DNA of 64,000 bases from Paenibacillus sp. GTDB taxonomy: Bacteria > Bacillota > Bacilli > Paenibacillales > YIM-B00363. The stretch lies in the NCBI RefSeq assembly GCF_031177825.1, contig NZ_JAPSKE010000003.1, positions 310,001 through 374,000 on the forward strand, given 5' to 3'. The translations under genes and the position numbers were made by a program. The notes beneath the pieces were generated by a model. That model worked only from the letters and a program-made list of their open reading frames with translations. It did not search any database and had not been told where the DNA came from. Positions 50,706 through 59,269 of the stretch are shown here, piece by piece. Each line of letters opens with the position of its first letter. Within the stretch, counting starts at the first letter, position 1.

Positions 50706-50881
50706 ACGAACGAAAGAAGGCGGAATCGCCCGAATTCGCGAAAGCGGAGCTGCTGGCTTCGAAGCGGTATACAGGCGTCGACAAGGATGTCCTGCGCGCG
50801 ATGTTGCCCGATCATGAGCTCGTCTCGCACGAGCGGGCGGCGCGGCTACTGCAACAATTCAAACAAACGGAGGTTCGATAG
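50702..50881 (+). CDS. Small tail-locus protein
   Basis: 59 residues, start overlapping the previous stop (ATGA). NERKKAESPEFAKAELLASKRYTGVDKDVLRAMLPDHELVSHERAARLLQQF is a charged helical protein. Such a short gene is usual between the tail terminator and sheath in PBSX-type clusters (XkdKzA-like position). It has no known activity and may be a chaperone or linker. Confidence 0.75.
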   Translation: MNERKKAESPEFAKAELLASKRYTGVDKDVLRAMLPDHELVSHERAARLLQQFKQTEVR

Positions 50882-50884
50882 GAT

Positions 50885-52201
50885 ATGGCAGGAGGAACAT
50901 GGTCGACGCAAAGCAAGGTTCGCCCGGGGGTGTACGTTAACTTCGACAGCGCCCCGGCGGTGCTAGGAACATTGGGGGAACGGGGCGTCGCGTCCGTCGC
51001 GCTGCCGCTCGCCTGGGGCGAGCCGCAGACGATCCTCGCGATTCATGCCGGGGAAGACGTGAAGGAGCGGCTCGGCTACGATCTATCGGCGCCGCAGCTG
51101 CTGCTGGTCCGCGAAGCGCTGAAGCGCTCGCGGACGTTGCTGTTGTACCGGTTGAACGTCGGCACGAAGGCGACGGCGACGCATGGCGCATTGACGGCGA
51201 CGGCGAAATGCGGAGGACACCGGGGGAACGATCTCGCGGTCGCAGTGCGGACGAACGTCGACGAGGAGACGTTGTTCGACGTCGTCACCTTCGTGGACGA
51301 CGAAGCGGTCGATACGCAGACGGTCGCGGACCTTGGCGAGCTTGCAGGCAATGCGTGGATCGATTTCGCAGGCGCCGGAGCGCCGACGCCGACGGCGGGC
51401 GTGCCGCTGACGGGGGGCGCCGACGGGAATGTCTCGAACGCGGATCATACGTCTTATCTCGCGGCGATCGAGCTGCAAGACTTCCAGACGTTAGCGCTCG
51501 TGTCCGACGACGCGGCGTTGAAGGCGACGTACGCCAGTTTCGCTCGCCGGCTGCGCGAAGACGAAGGACGGAAGATCCAGGTCGTGCTGGCGAATTACCC
51601 GACCGCGGATTACGAGGGCGTCATTAGCGTAAAGAACGGCGTGAAGCTAGCGGGCGGCACGACGATCCCCGCGCGCCAAGCGACCGTCTGGGTCGCGGCG
51701 GCGACCGCGGCGGCGGGCGCGAACGAGTCGCTGACGTATCGGGCGTACGACGGCGCTGTCGACGTCGACGAGCGATACCCGACGTCGCAGATCGAAGCCG
51801 CGCTGCTCGCGGGCGAATTTCTGTTCGTGCCGAGTAACGGACGCGCCGTCGTGGAGCAAGATATTAATTCCTTCACGAGCTTTGGGCCGGGGAAGGGGAA
51901 GCATTTTCGAAAAAATCGGGCCCTTCGGGTGCTGGACGGTCTCGCGAACGACTGGAAGCGCATCTTCGAATCGTATTATATCGGCAAGGCGAATAACGAC
52001 GCGGACGGGCGTAACCTGTTCCGCAAGGAATGCGTGAAGGTCGTGGAGTCGTATCAAGGGATGAACGCGGTGCAAAACTTCGACGCGCAGTCGGACCTTA
52101 GCGTCCTGCCGGGCGCCGATTCGGACGCCGTCGTGGTAGAAGCGTACATTCAACCGGTCGATTCGATCGAAAAAGTATATATGAAAGTGAAGGTGGGCTA
52201 A
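50885..52201 (+). CDS. Contractile tail sheath protein (XkdK type)
   Basis: 438 residues beginning AGGTWSTQSKVRPGVYVNFDSAP, the near-invariant start of PBSX-type sheath proteins. The C-terminal domain, TSFGPGKGKHFRKNRALRVLDGLANDWKRIFESYYIGKANNDADGRNLFRKE, carries the conserved sheath core; the ending IQPVDSIEKVYMKVKV donates strands to neighbours. The sheath polymer contracts to drive the tube through a target envelope. Its presence makes this a contractile (R-type-like) machine. Confidence 0.95.
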   Translation: MAGGTWSTQSKVRPGVYVNFDSAPAVLGTLGERGVASVALPLAWGEPQTILAIHAGEDVKERLGYDLSAPQLLLVREALKRSRTLLLYRLNVGTKATATHGALTATAKCGGHRGNDLAVAVRTNVDEETLFDVVTFVDDEAVDTQTVADLGELAGNAWIDFAGAGAPTPTAGVPLTGGADGNVSNADHTSYLAAIELQDFQTLALVSDDAALKATYASFARRLREDEGRKIQVVLANYPTADYEGVISVKNGVKLAGGTTIPARQATVWVAAATAAAGANESLTYRAYDGAVDVDERYPTSQIEAALLAGEFLFVPSNGRAVVEQDINSFTSFGPGKGKHFRKNRALRVLDGLANDWKRIFESYYIGKANNDADGRNLFRKECVKVVESYQGMNAVQNFDAQSDLSVLPGADSDAVVVEAYIQPVDSIEKVYMKVKVG

Positions 52202-52203
52202 CG

Positions 52204-52668
52204 ATGGCATATTTGCGAGCGGGAGACACGATTTCCGGCCAAGAGGGACGCGCCTACGCCACGATCGGCGGGGAAAATCACGAGATGTTCTATGTGAAGA
52301 ACATTCGGGCCACCGCGGAGAAGCAGAAGGCCGAGGTGAAGACGCTCGGACGCCGCGGCGTGCAGCATAAAGCTACGGGCTGGAGCGGCACCGGGGAAAT
52401 GACGATCTACTACGTCACTTCGAGATTCCGCCAGTTGATGCTGAAGTACATCAAAGACGGGGTGGATACGTATTTCGACATTACGATCACGAACGACGAT
52501 CCGTCGTCCTCGATCGGGCGGCAGACGGTGACGCTGAAAGGCGTTAACCTGAACGAAGTCGTCATGGCGGCGCTCGATACGGAGTCGGAGGCGCTCGAGG
52601 AAGACGTCGCCTTCACGTGGGAGGACATCGACATGGCGGAGACGTTCGTCGATCCGGCGCTGGGTTGA
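52204..52668 (+). CDS. Tail tube protein (XkdM type)
   Basis: 154 residues, 2 nt after the sheath stop. LRAGDTISGQEGRAYATIGGENHEMFYVKNIRATAEKQKAEVKTLGRRGVQHKATGWSGTGEMTIYYVTS is the XkdM/phage tube fold, forming stacked hexameric rings of the inner tube. Normal length. Sheath and tube stoichiometry implies strong expression, in line with the excellent ribosome sites here. Confidence 0.94.
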   Translation: MAYLRAGDTISGQEGRAYATIGGENHEMFYVKNIRATAEKQKAEVKTLGRRGVQHKATGWSGTGEMTIYYVTSRFRQLMLKYIKDGVDTYFDITITNDDPSSSIGRQTVTLKGVNLNEVVMAALDTESEALEEDVAFTWEDIDMAETFVDPALG

Positions 52669-52691
52669 TTCTTAGATACGGAGGGGAAGAC

Positions 52692-53114
52692 ATGAGCGAT
52701 TTGAGCGTGTTTTTCGCGCAAAACGCCGTGGCGGAGACGACGGAAGACATCGTCGTCTCTCTGCGGTTCCGCGACGCGGCGGGGGAGCCGGTCGCCTGGA
52801 AACTTCGCAGCATGACGGAGGAAGAGAACGAGGCTTGCCGGAAGGCGGCAACAAAGCAGGTAAAAGGGAAGAACGGCATGCGCGTGCCGGAGACGAACTC
52901 GGACGAGTATATGGCGAATCTCGTCGCTGCGAGCATCGCTTATCCGAATGTGAAGGACGCGGAGTTGCAGAAATCGTACGGCGTCATGGGTGCGGGCCCG
53001 CTGCTGAAGAAGATGCTGCTGCCCGGCGAATACGCGCTGCTCATTCAGAAGGTCCAGGAGCTTAACGGCTTCCAACGCGACATGAGCGAGCTCGTGGACG
53101 AGGTAAAAAACTGA
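52692..53114 (+). CDS. Tail assembly chaperone, short form (XkdN type)
   Basis: 140 residues from an ATG behind GGAGGGG. SDLSVFFAQNAVAETTEDIVVSLRFRDAAGEPVAWKLRSMTEEENEACRKA is the typical start of XkdN-like chaperones that hold the tape measure during tube assembly. The last sense codons are GTA AAA AAC before TGA, creating an A_AAA_AAC heptamer in the correct register for -1 frameshifting into the longer product. Confidence 0.92.
   Translation: MSDLSVFFAQNAVAETTEDIVVSLRFRDAAGEPVAWKLRSMTEEENEACRKAATKQVKGKNGMRVPETNSDEYMANLVAASIAYPNVKDAELQKSYGVMGAGPLLKKMLLPGEYALLIQKVQELNGFQRDMSELVDEVKN
53105..53111 (+). promoter_or_regulatory. -1 programmed frameshift site
   Basis: The heptamer A_AAA_AAC follows the X_XXY_YYZ rule in the zero frame and lies directly before the stop codon at 53112-53114. 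After slippage the ribosome reads CTG ATC AAG and continues for 58 codons. This is the gpG/gpGT arrangement of tail chaperones. Confidence 0.85.
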
Positions 53115-53287
53115 TCAAGGAGGGCGACGGGGAAGCGAATTACGCTTACTACGCCCTCCATGAGCTTCGCATCCTCCCGCACGAGCTCGTCCGGTTGAAT
53201 CGCTATGAGAAGGCGGCGATTTTCGCAATGATCGACGTGCGGGTGGAGCGGGAGAAGCAGGCGCGCGCCAGGCGGAATCGGCGGTAA
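53111..53287 (+). CDS. Frameshift extension of the tail chaperone (gpT-like part)
   Basis: Read in the -1 frame after the slippery site, this adds LIKEGDGEANYAYYALHELRILPHELVRLNRYEKAAIFAMIDVRVEREKQ and a basic end, giving a fused product of about 198 residues. The segment is helical, contains no start codon with ribosome site of its own at a sensible place, and resembles the T-domain that recruits the tape measure. Its coding quality ends exactly at the TAA at 53285. Confidence 0.82.
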   Translation: MIKEGDGEANYAYYALHELRILPHELVRLNRYEKAAIFAMIDVRVEREKQARARRNRR

Positions 53288-53630
53288 CGACGGCGATGGC
53301 GGTTGCGGAGGGAGAGAGAGCGGGAGATACGGGCGGTCGTCGACGAAGGTGCCGCGCAGGCGGCCTTCGGCATGAAGGGCCAGTGCCGACCTGAACCGGA
53401 GCGGTAGCATAAGCGTTGCCGCTCCTTGCTGCGCTAGCCGCTCCTCCCATGCTGTCCCGCCTACCGCCACGTGCGCCTGCCGTTTGTGTGCCGCTAGTTC
53501 TAACTCCTGTTTCCGGATTAGACCATTCTCTCGCTATTTTCGAACGGACTGCAGCGATGGCCAAATGAGGGGAAGGATTTCCTGGTAATCGGGTTCGTGC
53601 GCAGAGGTTGTTGAGAAAGGGGTGAGAAAT
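53288..53630. other. Gap between chaperone and tape measure without a supported gene
   Basis: In this 340-nt stretch all plus frames are broken or lack start signals. In related clusters the tape measure gene begins right after the chaperone, so this looks like a degraded or substituted 5' part of an older, longer tape measure. AAAGGGG at 53614-53620 is the ribosome site of the present tape measure gene. Confidence 0.45.
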
Positions 53631-55841
53631 GTGGCGGAAGAAGAAAAAACGTCGACGGGGAGCAAGAAGCAGGCTGACTCTGCGCCATCCGTTGAAGAAC
53701 CGAATCCGGGATCTGCAGAAGATCGGACGGTATCGGGATCGGATAAGCCGCCGCCGGCGAACCCGGCGGAGAAGACGAAAAAAGGCGGGTTCCAAAAAGT
53801 CCTGGATGTGGGAAACGCTCTGAGAGCTTTAGGCGGTTTCGTGGAGATGATCCAACTGGCCGCTCATGCATGGACCGCATACGCTGCCGGCGCCGTTATA
53901 GCGAAACAAGCAAGCGTCGGAACGGCCATTGCCGGAACAGACGCGATCGGGCAGGCATTAACTGTGCAAGAGCAGTTCAATACAGCGATGTTGGCGGGAC
54001 AGAAGGCCGCACAAGGTCTAAAGAGCAGCTTAAAGGGCGTCTTCAATCCACAGCAGATCGCGGACTGGGGGAAGCAAGTCGCGCAAATGGCAATTACCGG
54101 AGCGGCGGAAGAGGATACAATGCGCCGATATTTCATTGCGAAAACCGGGAATGAAAAGCAAGGCTCGTCAATGTATGAGAAGTTCCGGGCAGATGCGCTG
54201 CAATCGGGCCAACCTCTTACAGAGTCTTTGACAGGTACTCTGGCATTCATGAATCGAACGCAAGACGTTGGCGCGCTCGAGCAGTTGAACGATTTCTCTA
54301 ATCGGCTTGCGGCGCTCGATCCTTCGCGGAGCGGCTATAAGGCCGCGGCGTCGGCGGTACAGGCGGCGTTGGGGGGAGACACCAGCGTACTGGCGAGCAC
54401 GTTCAACCTATCCGAGGATAGGTTGGAGCAATATAACATCGGAGCGTTAGGGGAGGAAGCGGCGGCAACCGGAAACATGGACGCGTTCCTCCAGAAATTT
54501 GATGAGTTATTGGAAGCAAGCGGCATGGGTGAGGAAGCGTACTCCATGATGCTGGCAGGTCCGGCTAAGCAGGCGGATATGTTGAAACAAAACGTGCAGG
54601 CGGCCCTTGCGGAAGCGGGGCGCAACGCTGTAGCCATTTTGCTGCCCGCCATGACGATGTTGAACGACGCATTCGAGAATGGAAAGATGGATGCCTTCAT
54701 TTACGGATTAAGCAATGCGTTGAGCGTCGCCGCCTGGTTGTTCACCACACTTGCGAAAGGGGCTTTGTGGGTCAGCGAAGTCGTTGCGACGTATTGGCCC
54801 GAGGTGCTCGGGATGCTAGGCGCCTTAGCGGCAATCTATTTACCGACGATAATCGGCTTCTTATGGGGTATGGTCTCTCCGATCATTGCTACAGCAGGCG
54901 CTTGGCTACTTGCGCATTGGCCGATATTGGCAACGGTCGCTGCAGTAGGGCTGATTATTTATACTTTGCGCGCAATGGGCGTCACCGCTGAGCAAATGAT
55001 CGGAGCGATCGTGGGGAGTTTTTACTTTTTGCTCGCAGCGATAAATAATTCCATCGCTTCCATGTGGAATCGGTTTATTGCGATTGCCGAGTTTTTCGCC
55101 AATGTATTCTCCGATCCGGTGTTCGCGGTTAAGAACCTATTCTATAACTTAGCGATGAACTTCGGCCAGTTCATGTACAACATGATTTTGTCGGCCGAGC
55201 AGTTCGGGGGCGCCTTCCGTCAAGTGGCTTTCGATGCAGTGAATGGCGCCATTAAAGCCTTCAATTGGTTGTCGGACGCAGTGGAGGCGGTCTTCGGCAA
55301 AGGGTTCGGCACGATGGAATTGCTTGAGTCGACCGATGTGCATGCCGCAAGCAATAAGGTCAAGGAATGGATGAACCACCTAGAGAAGCCGACCTCGGAT
55401 GCGGAGGGGCTGGTCGACCTTTCGAGGTACGCCATGCAGCAGAAAAGTCTGTCCGACTCCTTTAACAAAGGATACGAGGTCGGCGCGGATTTGGCGATGC
55501 AGGCCGGTGCGATGGAGCCGGTCAGTTTGTTGGGAGGCGGGGACAAAAAGGGCTACTCCGCAGACACTTCAGAACAATGGAGTTCTGGCGGAGGTGCCGC
55601 CCTCGCTTACGGTGCCCCGACCCCCGCCAACGACAACGTCGACCTGCCCGAGGAAAACCTCGTCATGATGCGGGACATGGCGGAGCGGGAGAGCGTTCGC
55701 AGCTTCGTGACGCTTACCCCGACGGTGCAGGTGACGACAGGCAACATCATGCAAGAGGTCGACGTGAATACGGTGATCGCACGGATCGAAGCAGCGATGG
55801 AACAGGAAATCGCGATGTCGGCGGAGAGGGTAATGTTATGA
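53631..55841 (+). CDS. Tape measure protein
   Basis: 736 residues from a GTG placed 10 nt after AAAGGGG (another GTG lies at 53622). A charged, disordered head (AEEEKTSTGSKKQADSAPSVEEPNPGSAED) leads to long Ala-rich helices. Hydrophobic segments near 370-460 include WLFTTLAKGALWVSEVVA and VLGMLGALAAIYLPTIIGFLWGMVSPIIATAGAWLLAHWPILATVAAVGLIIYTL. The end overlaps the next gene (ATGA). It sets tube length, and by the general length rule should give a short tail. It is much shorter than PBSX XkdO. Confidence 0.88.
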   Translation: MAEEEKTSTGSKKQADSAPSVEEPNPGSAEDRTVSGSDKPPPANPAEKTKKGGFQKVLDVGNALRALGGFVEMIQLAAHAWTAYAAGAVIAKQASVGTAIAGTDAIGQALTVQEQFNTAMLAGQKAAQGLKSSLKGVFNPQQIADWGKQVAQMAITGAAEEDTMRRYFIAKTGNEKQGSSMYEKFRADALQSGQPLTESLTGTLAFMNRTQDVGALEQLNDFSNRLAALDPSRSGYKAAASAVQAALGGDTSVLASTFNLSEDRLEQYNIGALGEEAAATGNMDAFLQKFDELLEASGMGEEAYSMMLAGPAKQADMLKQNVQAALAEAGRNAVAILLPAMTMLNDAFENGKMDAFIYGLSNALSVAAWLFTTLAKGALWVSEVVATYWPEVLGMLGALAAIYLPTIIGFLWGMVSPIIATAGAWLLAHWPILATVAAVGLIIYTLRAMGVTAEQMIGAIVGSFYFLLAAINNSIASMWNRFIAIAEFFANVFSDPVFAVKNLFYNLAMNFGQFMYNMILSAEQFGGAFRQVAFDAVNGAIKAFNWLSDAVEAVFGKGFGTMELLESTDVHAASNKVKEWMNHLEKPTSDAEGLVDLSRYAMQQKSLSDSFNKGYEVGADLAMQAGAMEPVSLLGGGDKKGYSADTSEQWSSGGGAALAYGAPTPANDNVDLPEENLVMMRDMAERESVRSFVTLTPTVQVTTGNIMQEVDVNTVIARIEAAMEQEIAMSAERVML

Positions 55842-56473
55842 CCGAATATCATATGTCGCTAAGCTTTAACAGCCAAGCCGAGGCGATTATCTTTCCGGTC
55901 TTGCCCGCGACGTTGGAGCTCAAGCGCAAGGGCGGCGGCAAGACGTACGATATCGTCGGCCTCGGACAAGTCAACGTCATCCATGCGCGGGAGTTGGCCG
56001 AGATCAGCTTCGAGAGCGTATTCCCGGCAAGCCGGGATCCAACCGTCTCCAGCAAGCTCATCTTGGACAGTCCGATCGGATACGTGGAGTATATCATCAA
56101 ATGGCAGGACAGCAGACATCCGTGCCGATTCATTTTCCAGGGGTCGAATCTTCCAATCAATCTTCCCGTCAGCATCGAGCAATTCGACCGGTGGGAGGAA
56201 GGCGGTTCCCCGGGCGACATCCGTTTCCGGCTGACGCTCAAAGAATATGTGTTCCACGCCCCGCGCAAGGCGAACGCGCCTGCGCCCAGACCGGATGAGC
56301 GGGTCCGGCCCGATACCTACACGATGCTCCCCGGGGACACCCTGAGGAGCGTCTCAAGAAAGCTGTACGGGACGAGCGACCGGTGGCGAGACATTCAGAC
56401 GGCGAACGGGATCTCGGACGACCAGGTGTATAGATTGCCGGTCGGCTTCGTGCTCCGTCTGCCGAAGGAGTGA
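55838..56473 (+). CDS. LysM-containing tail hub/baseplate protein (XkdP type)
   Basis: 211 residues, start overlapping the tape measure stop. The first 150 residues (MTEYHMSLSFNSQAEAIIFPVLPATLELKRKGGGKTYDIVGLGQVNVI, then a beta-rich section) match XkdP-like baseplate proteins. The C-terminus is one LysM domain (DTYTMLPGDTLRSVSRKLYGTSDRWRDIQTANGISDDQVYRLPVGFVLRLP), expected to touch peptidoglycan during injection. Confidence 0.9.
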   Translation: MTEYHMSLSFNSQAEAIIFPVLPATLELKRKGGGKTYDIVGLGQVNVIHARELAEISFESVFPASRDPTVSSKLILDSPIGYVEYIIKWQDSRHPCRFIFQGSNLPINLPVSIEQFDRWEEGGSPGDIRFRLTLKEYVFHAPRKANAPAPRPDERVRPDTYTMLPGDTLRSVSRKLYGTSDRWRDIQTANGISDDQVYRLPVGFVLRLPKE

Positions 56474-56480
56474 GCGACGG

Positions 56481-57452
56481 ATGCTGCAAGTCTGGCTCGA
56501 TAAGAAGAACGGCACGGTGTGGGATATGTCGACGCTCGTGACGAGCGCAGTTTGGAAGACGAGCCGCATCGGCAAGGCGGGATGCCTCGACCTGACGTTC
56601 GTGCGGAGCGCGTTGTACCAGTCGAAAGACTTTACGTTCGAAAATGGCGACAACCTTCGCGTCAGCAAGGAAGGGGTCGACTTTTTCAACGGCTACGTAT
56701 TTACCATTGACCGCAGCGCCGACGATACCGTGAGATTGCTCGCCTATGACCAGCTTCGGTACTTGATGGCGAACGAGTCGTACGTGTTCCGAGACGTCAC
56801 GGCCGCCGACGTGGTACGGCGCATCGCGGACGACTTCGGGCTGAAGACGGGCGCGCTCGCGGCGTCTCGCCACCGGATTCCGCTGCTGCTGCAAGACAAC
56901 AAGAAGCTGATGGATATGATCGTGCGCGCGCTGGACTTGACGTTGATCGCCGACAAGAAAATCTATGTACTGTACGACGATTTCGGCGCGCTGACGCTGC
57001 GGGACGCGGAGGAGATGATCTTCGACCTGTCGATCGGGGAGGGGAGCGGGATGTTGGGTTACTCCCATTCGGCTTCCATCGATTCGGAGACGTACAACCG
57101 CATCAAGCTCGTGCAAAACAACAAGAGCAACGGCCGGCGCGACGTCTATATCGCGTACGACTCGAATGCCATCGATCGCTGGGGCCGGCTTCAACTGTAC
57201 CAAGTCGCGGACGAGGGCATGAATCGGGCGCAACTCGAGGAATTGGCGGTTCAGCTGCTCAGATACCGCAATCGCGAAAGCAAGACGCTCAAGGCGGACG
57301 CCCTGGGCGATATTCGCGTGCGCGCCGGCGGGTACGTCAAACTGCGCGTCGACGCGCTCGGCATCGACGAGCGGATGCTGGTACAGGAATGTTCCCATGA
57401 GTTCCGGGGGGACGAGCATATCATGAAATTGGATTTGAAGGTGGTGGACTAG
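56481..57452 (+). CDS. Tail hub protein, late-control gene D family (XkdQ type)
   Basis: 323 residues. The start LQVWLDKKNGTVWDMSTLVTSAVWKTSRIGKAGCLDLTFVRS and the core LLAYDQLRYLMANESYVFRDVTAADVVRRIADDFGLKTG are typical of XkdQ, the trimeric hub that joins tube and baseplate spike (T4 gp27-like). MLGYSHSASIDSETYNRIKLVQNNK and the beta domain at the end complete the fold. Position between XkdP- and XkdR-like genes is conserved. Confidence 0.9.
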   Translation: MLQVWLDKKNGTVWDMSTLVTSAVWKTSRIGKAGCLDLTFVRSALYQSKDFTFENGDNLRVSKEGVDFFNGYVFTIDRSADDTVRLLAYDQLRYLMANESYVFRDVTAADVVRRIADDFGLKTGALAASRHRIPLLLQDNKKLMDMIVRALDLTLIADKKIYVLYDDFGALTLRDAEEMIFDLSIGEGSGMLGYSHSASIDSETYNRIKLVQNNKSNGRRDVYIAYDSNAIDRWGRLQLYQVADEGMNRAQLEELAVQLLRYRNRESKTLKADALGDIRVRAGGYVKLRVDALGIDERMLVQECSHEFRGDEHIMKLDLKVVD

Positions 57453-57453
57453 C

Positions 57454-57717
57454 GTGTCAATCGTGGACAAAATTCGGCGGATCAGCGCAGGGACGCAGGA
57501 AGCAGGGGACCCTGTCGCCGTGCTGCAGGGAACGGTGGAAAGCGTGCAGCCGCTGGCGGTGCGGCTGGATCAACGAATCATGCTGCCGGGGGATGCTTTG
57601 GTGATCCCGGCCGGCGTGGCGGAGCGCGGGCTCGATGTCGGAGACAAGCTGATTCTGCTGCGCGTCCAAGGAGGTCAGCGATTCGTCGTGCTGGATAAAG
57701 CGGAGGTGTGGACATGA
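57454..57717 (+). CDS. DUF2577 family baseplate protein (XkdR type)
   Basis: 87 residues, GTG start one nucleotide after the previous stop. It has the pattern VLQGTVESVQPLAVRLDQRIMLPGDALVIPAG and GLDVGDKLILLRVQGGQRFVVLDKAEV, a small OB/SH3-like beta domain as in DUF2577/XkdR, likely part of the spike or its collar. Confidence 0.88.
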   Translation: MSIVDKIRRISAGTQEAGDPVAVLQGTVESVQPLAVRLDQRIMLPGDALVIPAGVAERGLDVGDKLILLRVQGGQRFVVLDKAEVWT

Positions 57718-58112
57718 TCCCGAAACGATTCGGGTCTTCCCTCGAAACGGGGACGGTCGTTCGGCCGCAGACCAGCCGGACCTATCGGCTCGATCCGGAA
57801 CGCGGACGCATAGCGGGTTACGTCGACGGGGCGGAAGCCGTGCGGCAATTCGTCTTGAAGGCGCTGTCGACCGAACGGTTCGCGCATGCGATCTACAGCG
57901 GCGACTTCGGCCACGAGATCGTGCCGGGCCTCGATCGGGCCATCGCGCTTGCGGAGCTGCCGCGATGGATCGAGGAGGCGCTGGCGACCGACGATCGCGT
58001 CGCGGGGATCCGAGAGATGGAGTTGAATGTTGAGGGCGACCAAGCGGACGTTCGTTTCAAGGTCCTTACGGTGTTCGGCGAATGGGAGGAGAGGAGGAGC
58101 TTCGATGTTTGA
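57714..58112 (+). CDS. DUF2634 family baseplate wedge protein (XkdS type)
   Basis: 132 residues starting at ATG 57714, overlapping the previous stop. TSRTYRLDPERGRIAGYVDGAEAVRQFVLKALSTERFAHAIYSGDFGHEI is the gp25-like (lysozyme-fold) core used to connect baseplate wedges to the sheath. The end VEGDQADVRFKVLTVFGEWEERRSFDV is typical of the family. Confidence 0.9.
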   Translation: MIPKRFGSSLETGTVVRPQTSRTYRLDPERGRIAGYVDGAEAVRQFVLKALSTERFAHAIYSGDFGHEIVPGLDRAIALAELPRWIEEALATDDRVAGIREMELNVEGDQADVRFKVLTVFGEWEERRSFDV

Positions 58113-58236
58113 AGACATAATTCGGCCGGGCTTAATGGAAAAGTTTCAGTTGGCATCAAGGGAGAGAGATGCGGCCGTGGTAAGCTTCCCTGCCGTTTCC
58201 GTCTTCGGTTCGACGGAGGTGAAGGCGAATGTATGA
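58105..58236 (+). CDS. Tiny unrecognised baseplate-locus protein
   Basis: 43 residues, ATG overlapping the end of the XkdS-like gene, GAGGAGG ribosome site, and its stop overlaps the start of the baseplate J gene. FEDIIRPGLMEKFQLASRERDAAVVSFPAVSVFGSTEVKANV has a short helix and beta strands, no known motif. PBSX-type clusters normally pass straight from XkdS to XkdT, so this is an extra cistron. Tight overlaps on both sides argue that it is translated. Confidence 0.6.
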   Translation: MFEDIIRPGLMEKFQLASRERDAAVVSFPAVSVFGSTEVKANV

Positions 58237-59269
58237 AGGCGAAACGTACGAGGTTATTTTGCAACGCCTGCTCGATCGGGTGTCGGACGGTGTTGATAAA
58301 CGCGAAGGCAGCATTATCTATGACGCATTGGCTCCGGCTGCAGTCGAATTGGCACAAACATACGAGACGTTGGAGGCGCAGCTCGGTTTGTTCTTCGCGG
58401 AAACCACGTTTGGGACGTACCTCGATCGGAAGGCTTTAGAGTCCGGGATTACTCCCCGTAAGCCGGCGACGAAGAGCTTGAGAAAGGGCCGATTCAAGGA
58501 TGGCTCCGGCGCGCCTTTCGATGTGCCGGCGGGCAGTCGTTATGGTCTTGACGGCATTGTATATGTCGCTAGGGAGAGGGTTTCCCAGGGGGTCTTTCAT
58601 CTCGAATGCGAAGCCGTCGGCAGTATCGGCAATCAAAGCTTCGGAGCTTTGCTTCCGATCGATTACGTCCCCGGGCTTGGGAGCGCGGAGCTATCCGATG
58701 TGCTCACGCCCGGAGATGACGTTGAAACGGACGACAGCCTCCGGCAACGGCTGTTGCAGCATATCCGCAATCCATCCGCGAGCGGTAATGCCGCGGATTA
58801 CCTCCGGTGGGCTATGGAAGTTAGCGGTGTAGGGGCTGCACAGGTCTATCCGCTTTGGGCAGGAGCCGGCACGGTGAAGGTGGTCATTGCCGACGTAAAT
58901 AAGCAGCCCGGAGGAGCTGAGTTAATTGCTGATGTGGCGAGTCATATCGGCAATGTTCGGCCCATTGGGGCGGATGTAACCGTGGAAGCGGCAGTCGGTG
59001 TCGGCATTGATATCGTCGCTACGATTGTGCTCGCTCCGGGGTACAGCGTTCAGCAAGTCACCGAGGCGTATAAAGAGGCCATCGTCGAGCATTTGAAGTC
59101 TATCGCGTTCGTAGATTCCTACGTCGCCATTGCCCGGGTGGGCAATCTTCTCCTGACGACGCCGGGCGTGATCGATTACTCCGGCCTCACGCTGAACGGT
59201 GGGACGGTAAACATTGCCCTGGGTGCTGGCCAGATCCCTGTTCTCGGATCGATTTCATTGGGGGTGTAG
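58229..59269 (+). CDS. Baseplate J/gp47 family protein (XkdT type)
   Basis: 346 residues. LLDRVSDGVDKREGSIIYDALAPAAVELAQTYETLEAQLGLFFAETTFGTYLDRKALESGITPRKPATKSLRKGRF is the family's N-terminal signature. The mid-part contains TPGDDVETDDSLRQRLLQHIRNPSASGNAADYLRWAMEVSGVGAAQVYPLW, and the end LLLTTPGVIDYSGLTLNGGTVNIALGAGQIPVLGSISL is conserved. It forms the baseplate wedge ring that triggers contraction. Confidence 0.94.
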   Translation: MYEGETYEVILQRLLDRVSDGVDKREGSIIYDALAPAAVELAQTYETLEAQLGLFFAETTFGTYLDRKALESGITPRKPATKSLRKGRFKDGSGAPFDVPAGSRYGLDGIVYVARERVSQGVFHLECEAVGSIGNQSFGALLPIDYVPGLGSAELSDVLTPGDDVETDDSLRQRLLQHIRNPSASGNAADYLRWAMEVSGVGAAQVYPLWAGAGTVKVVIADVNKQPGGAELIADVASHIGNVRPIGADVTVEAAVGVGIDIVATIVLAPGYSVQQVTEAYKEAIVEHLKSIAFVDSYVAIARVGNLLLTTPGVIDYSGLTLNGGTVNIALGAGQIPVLGSISLGV

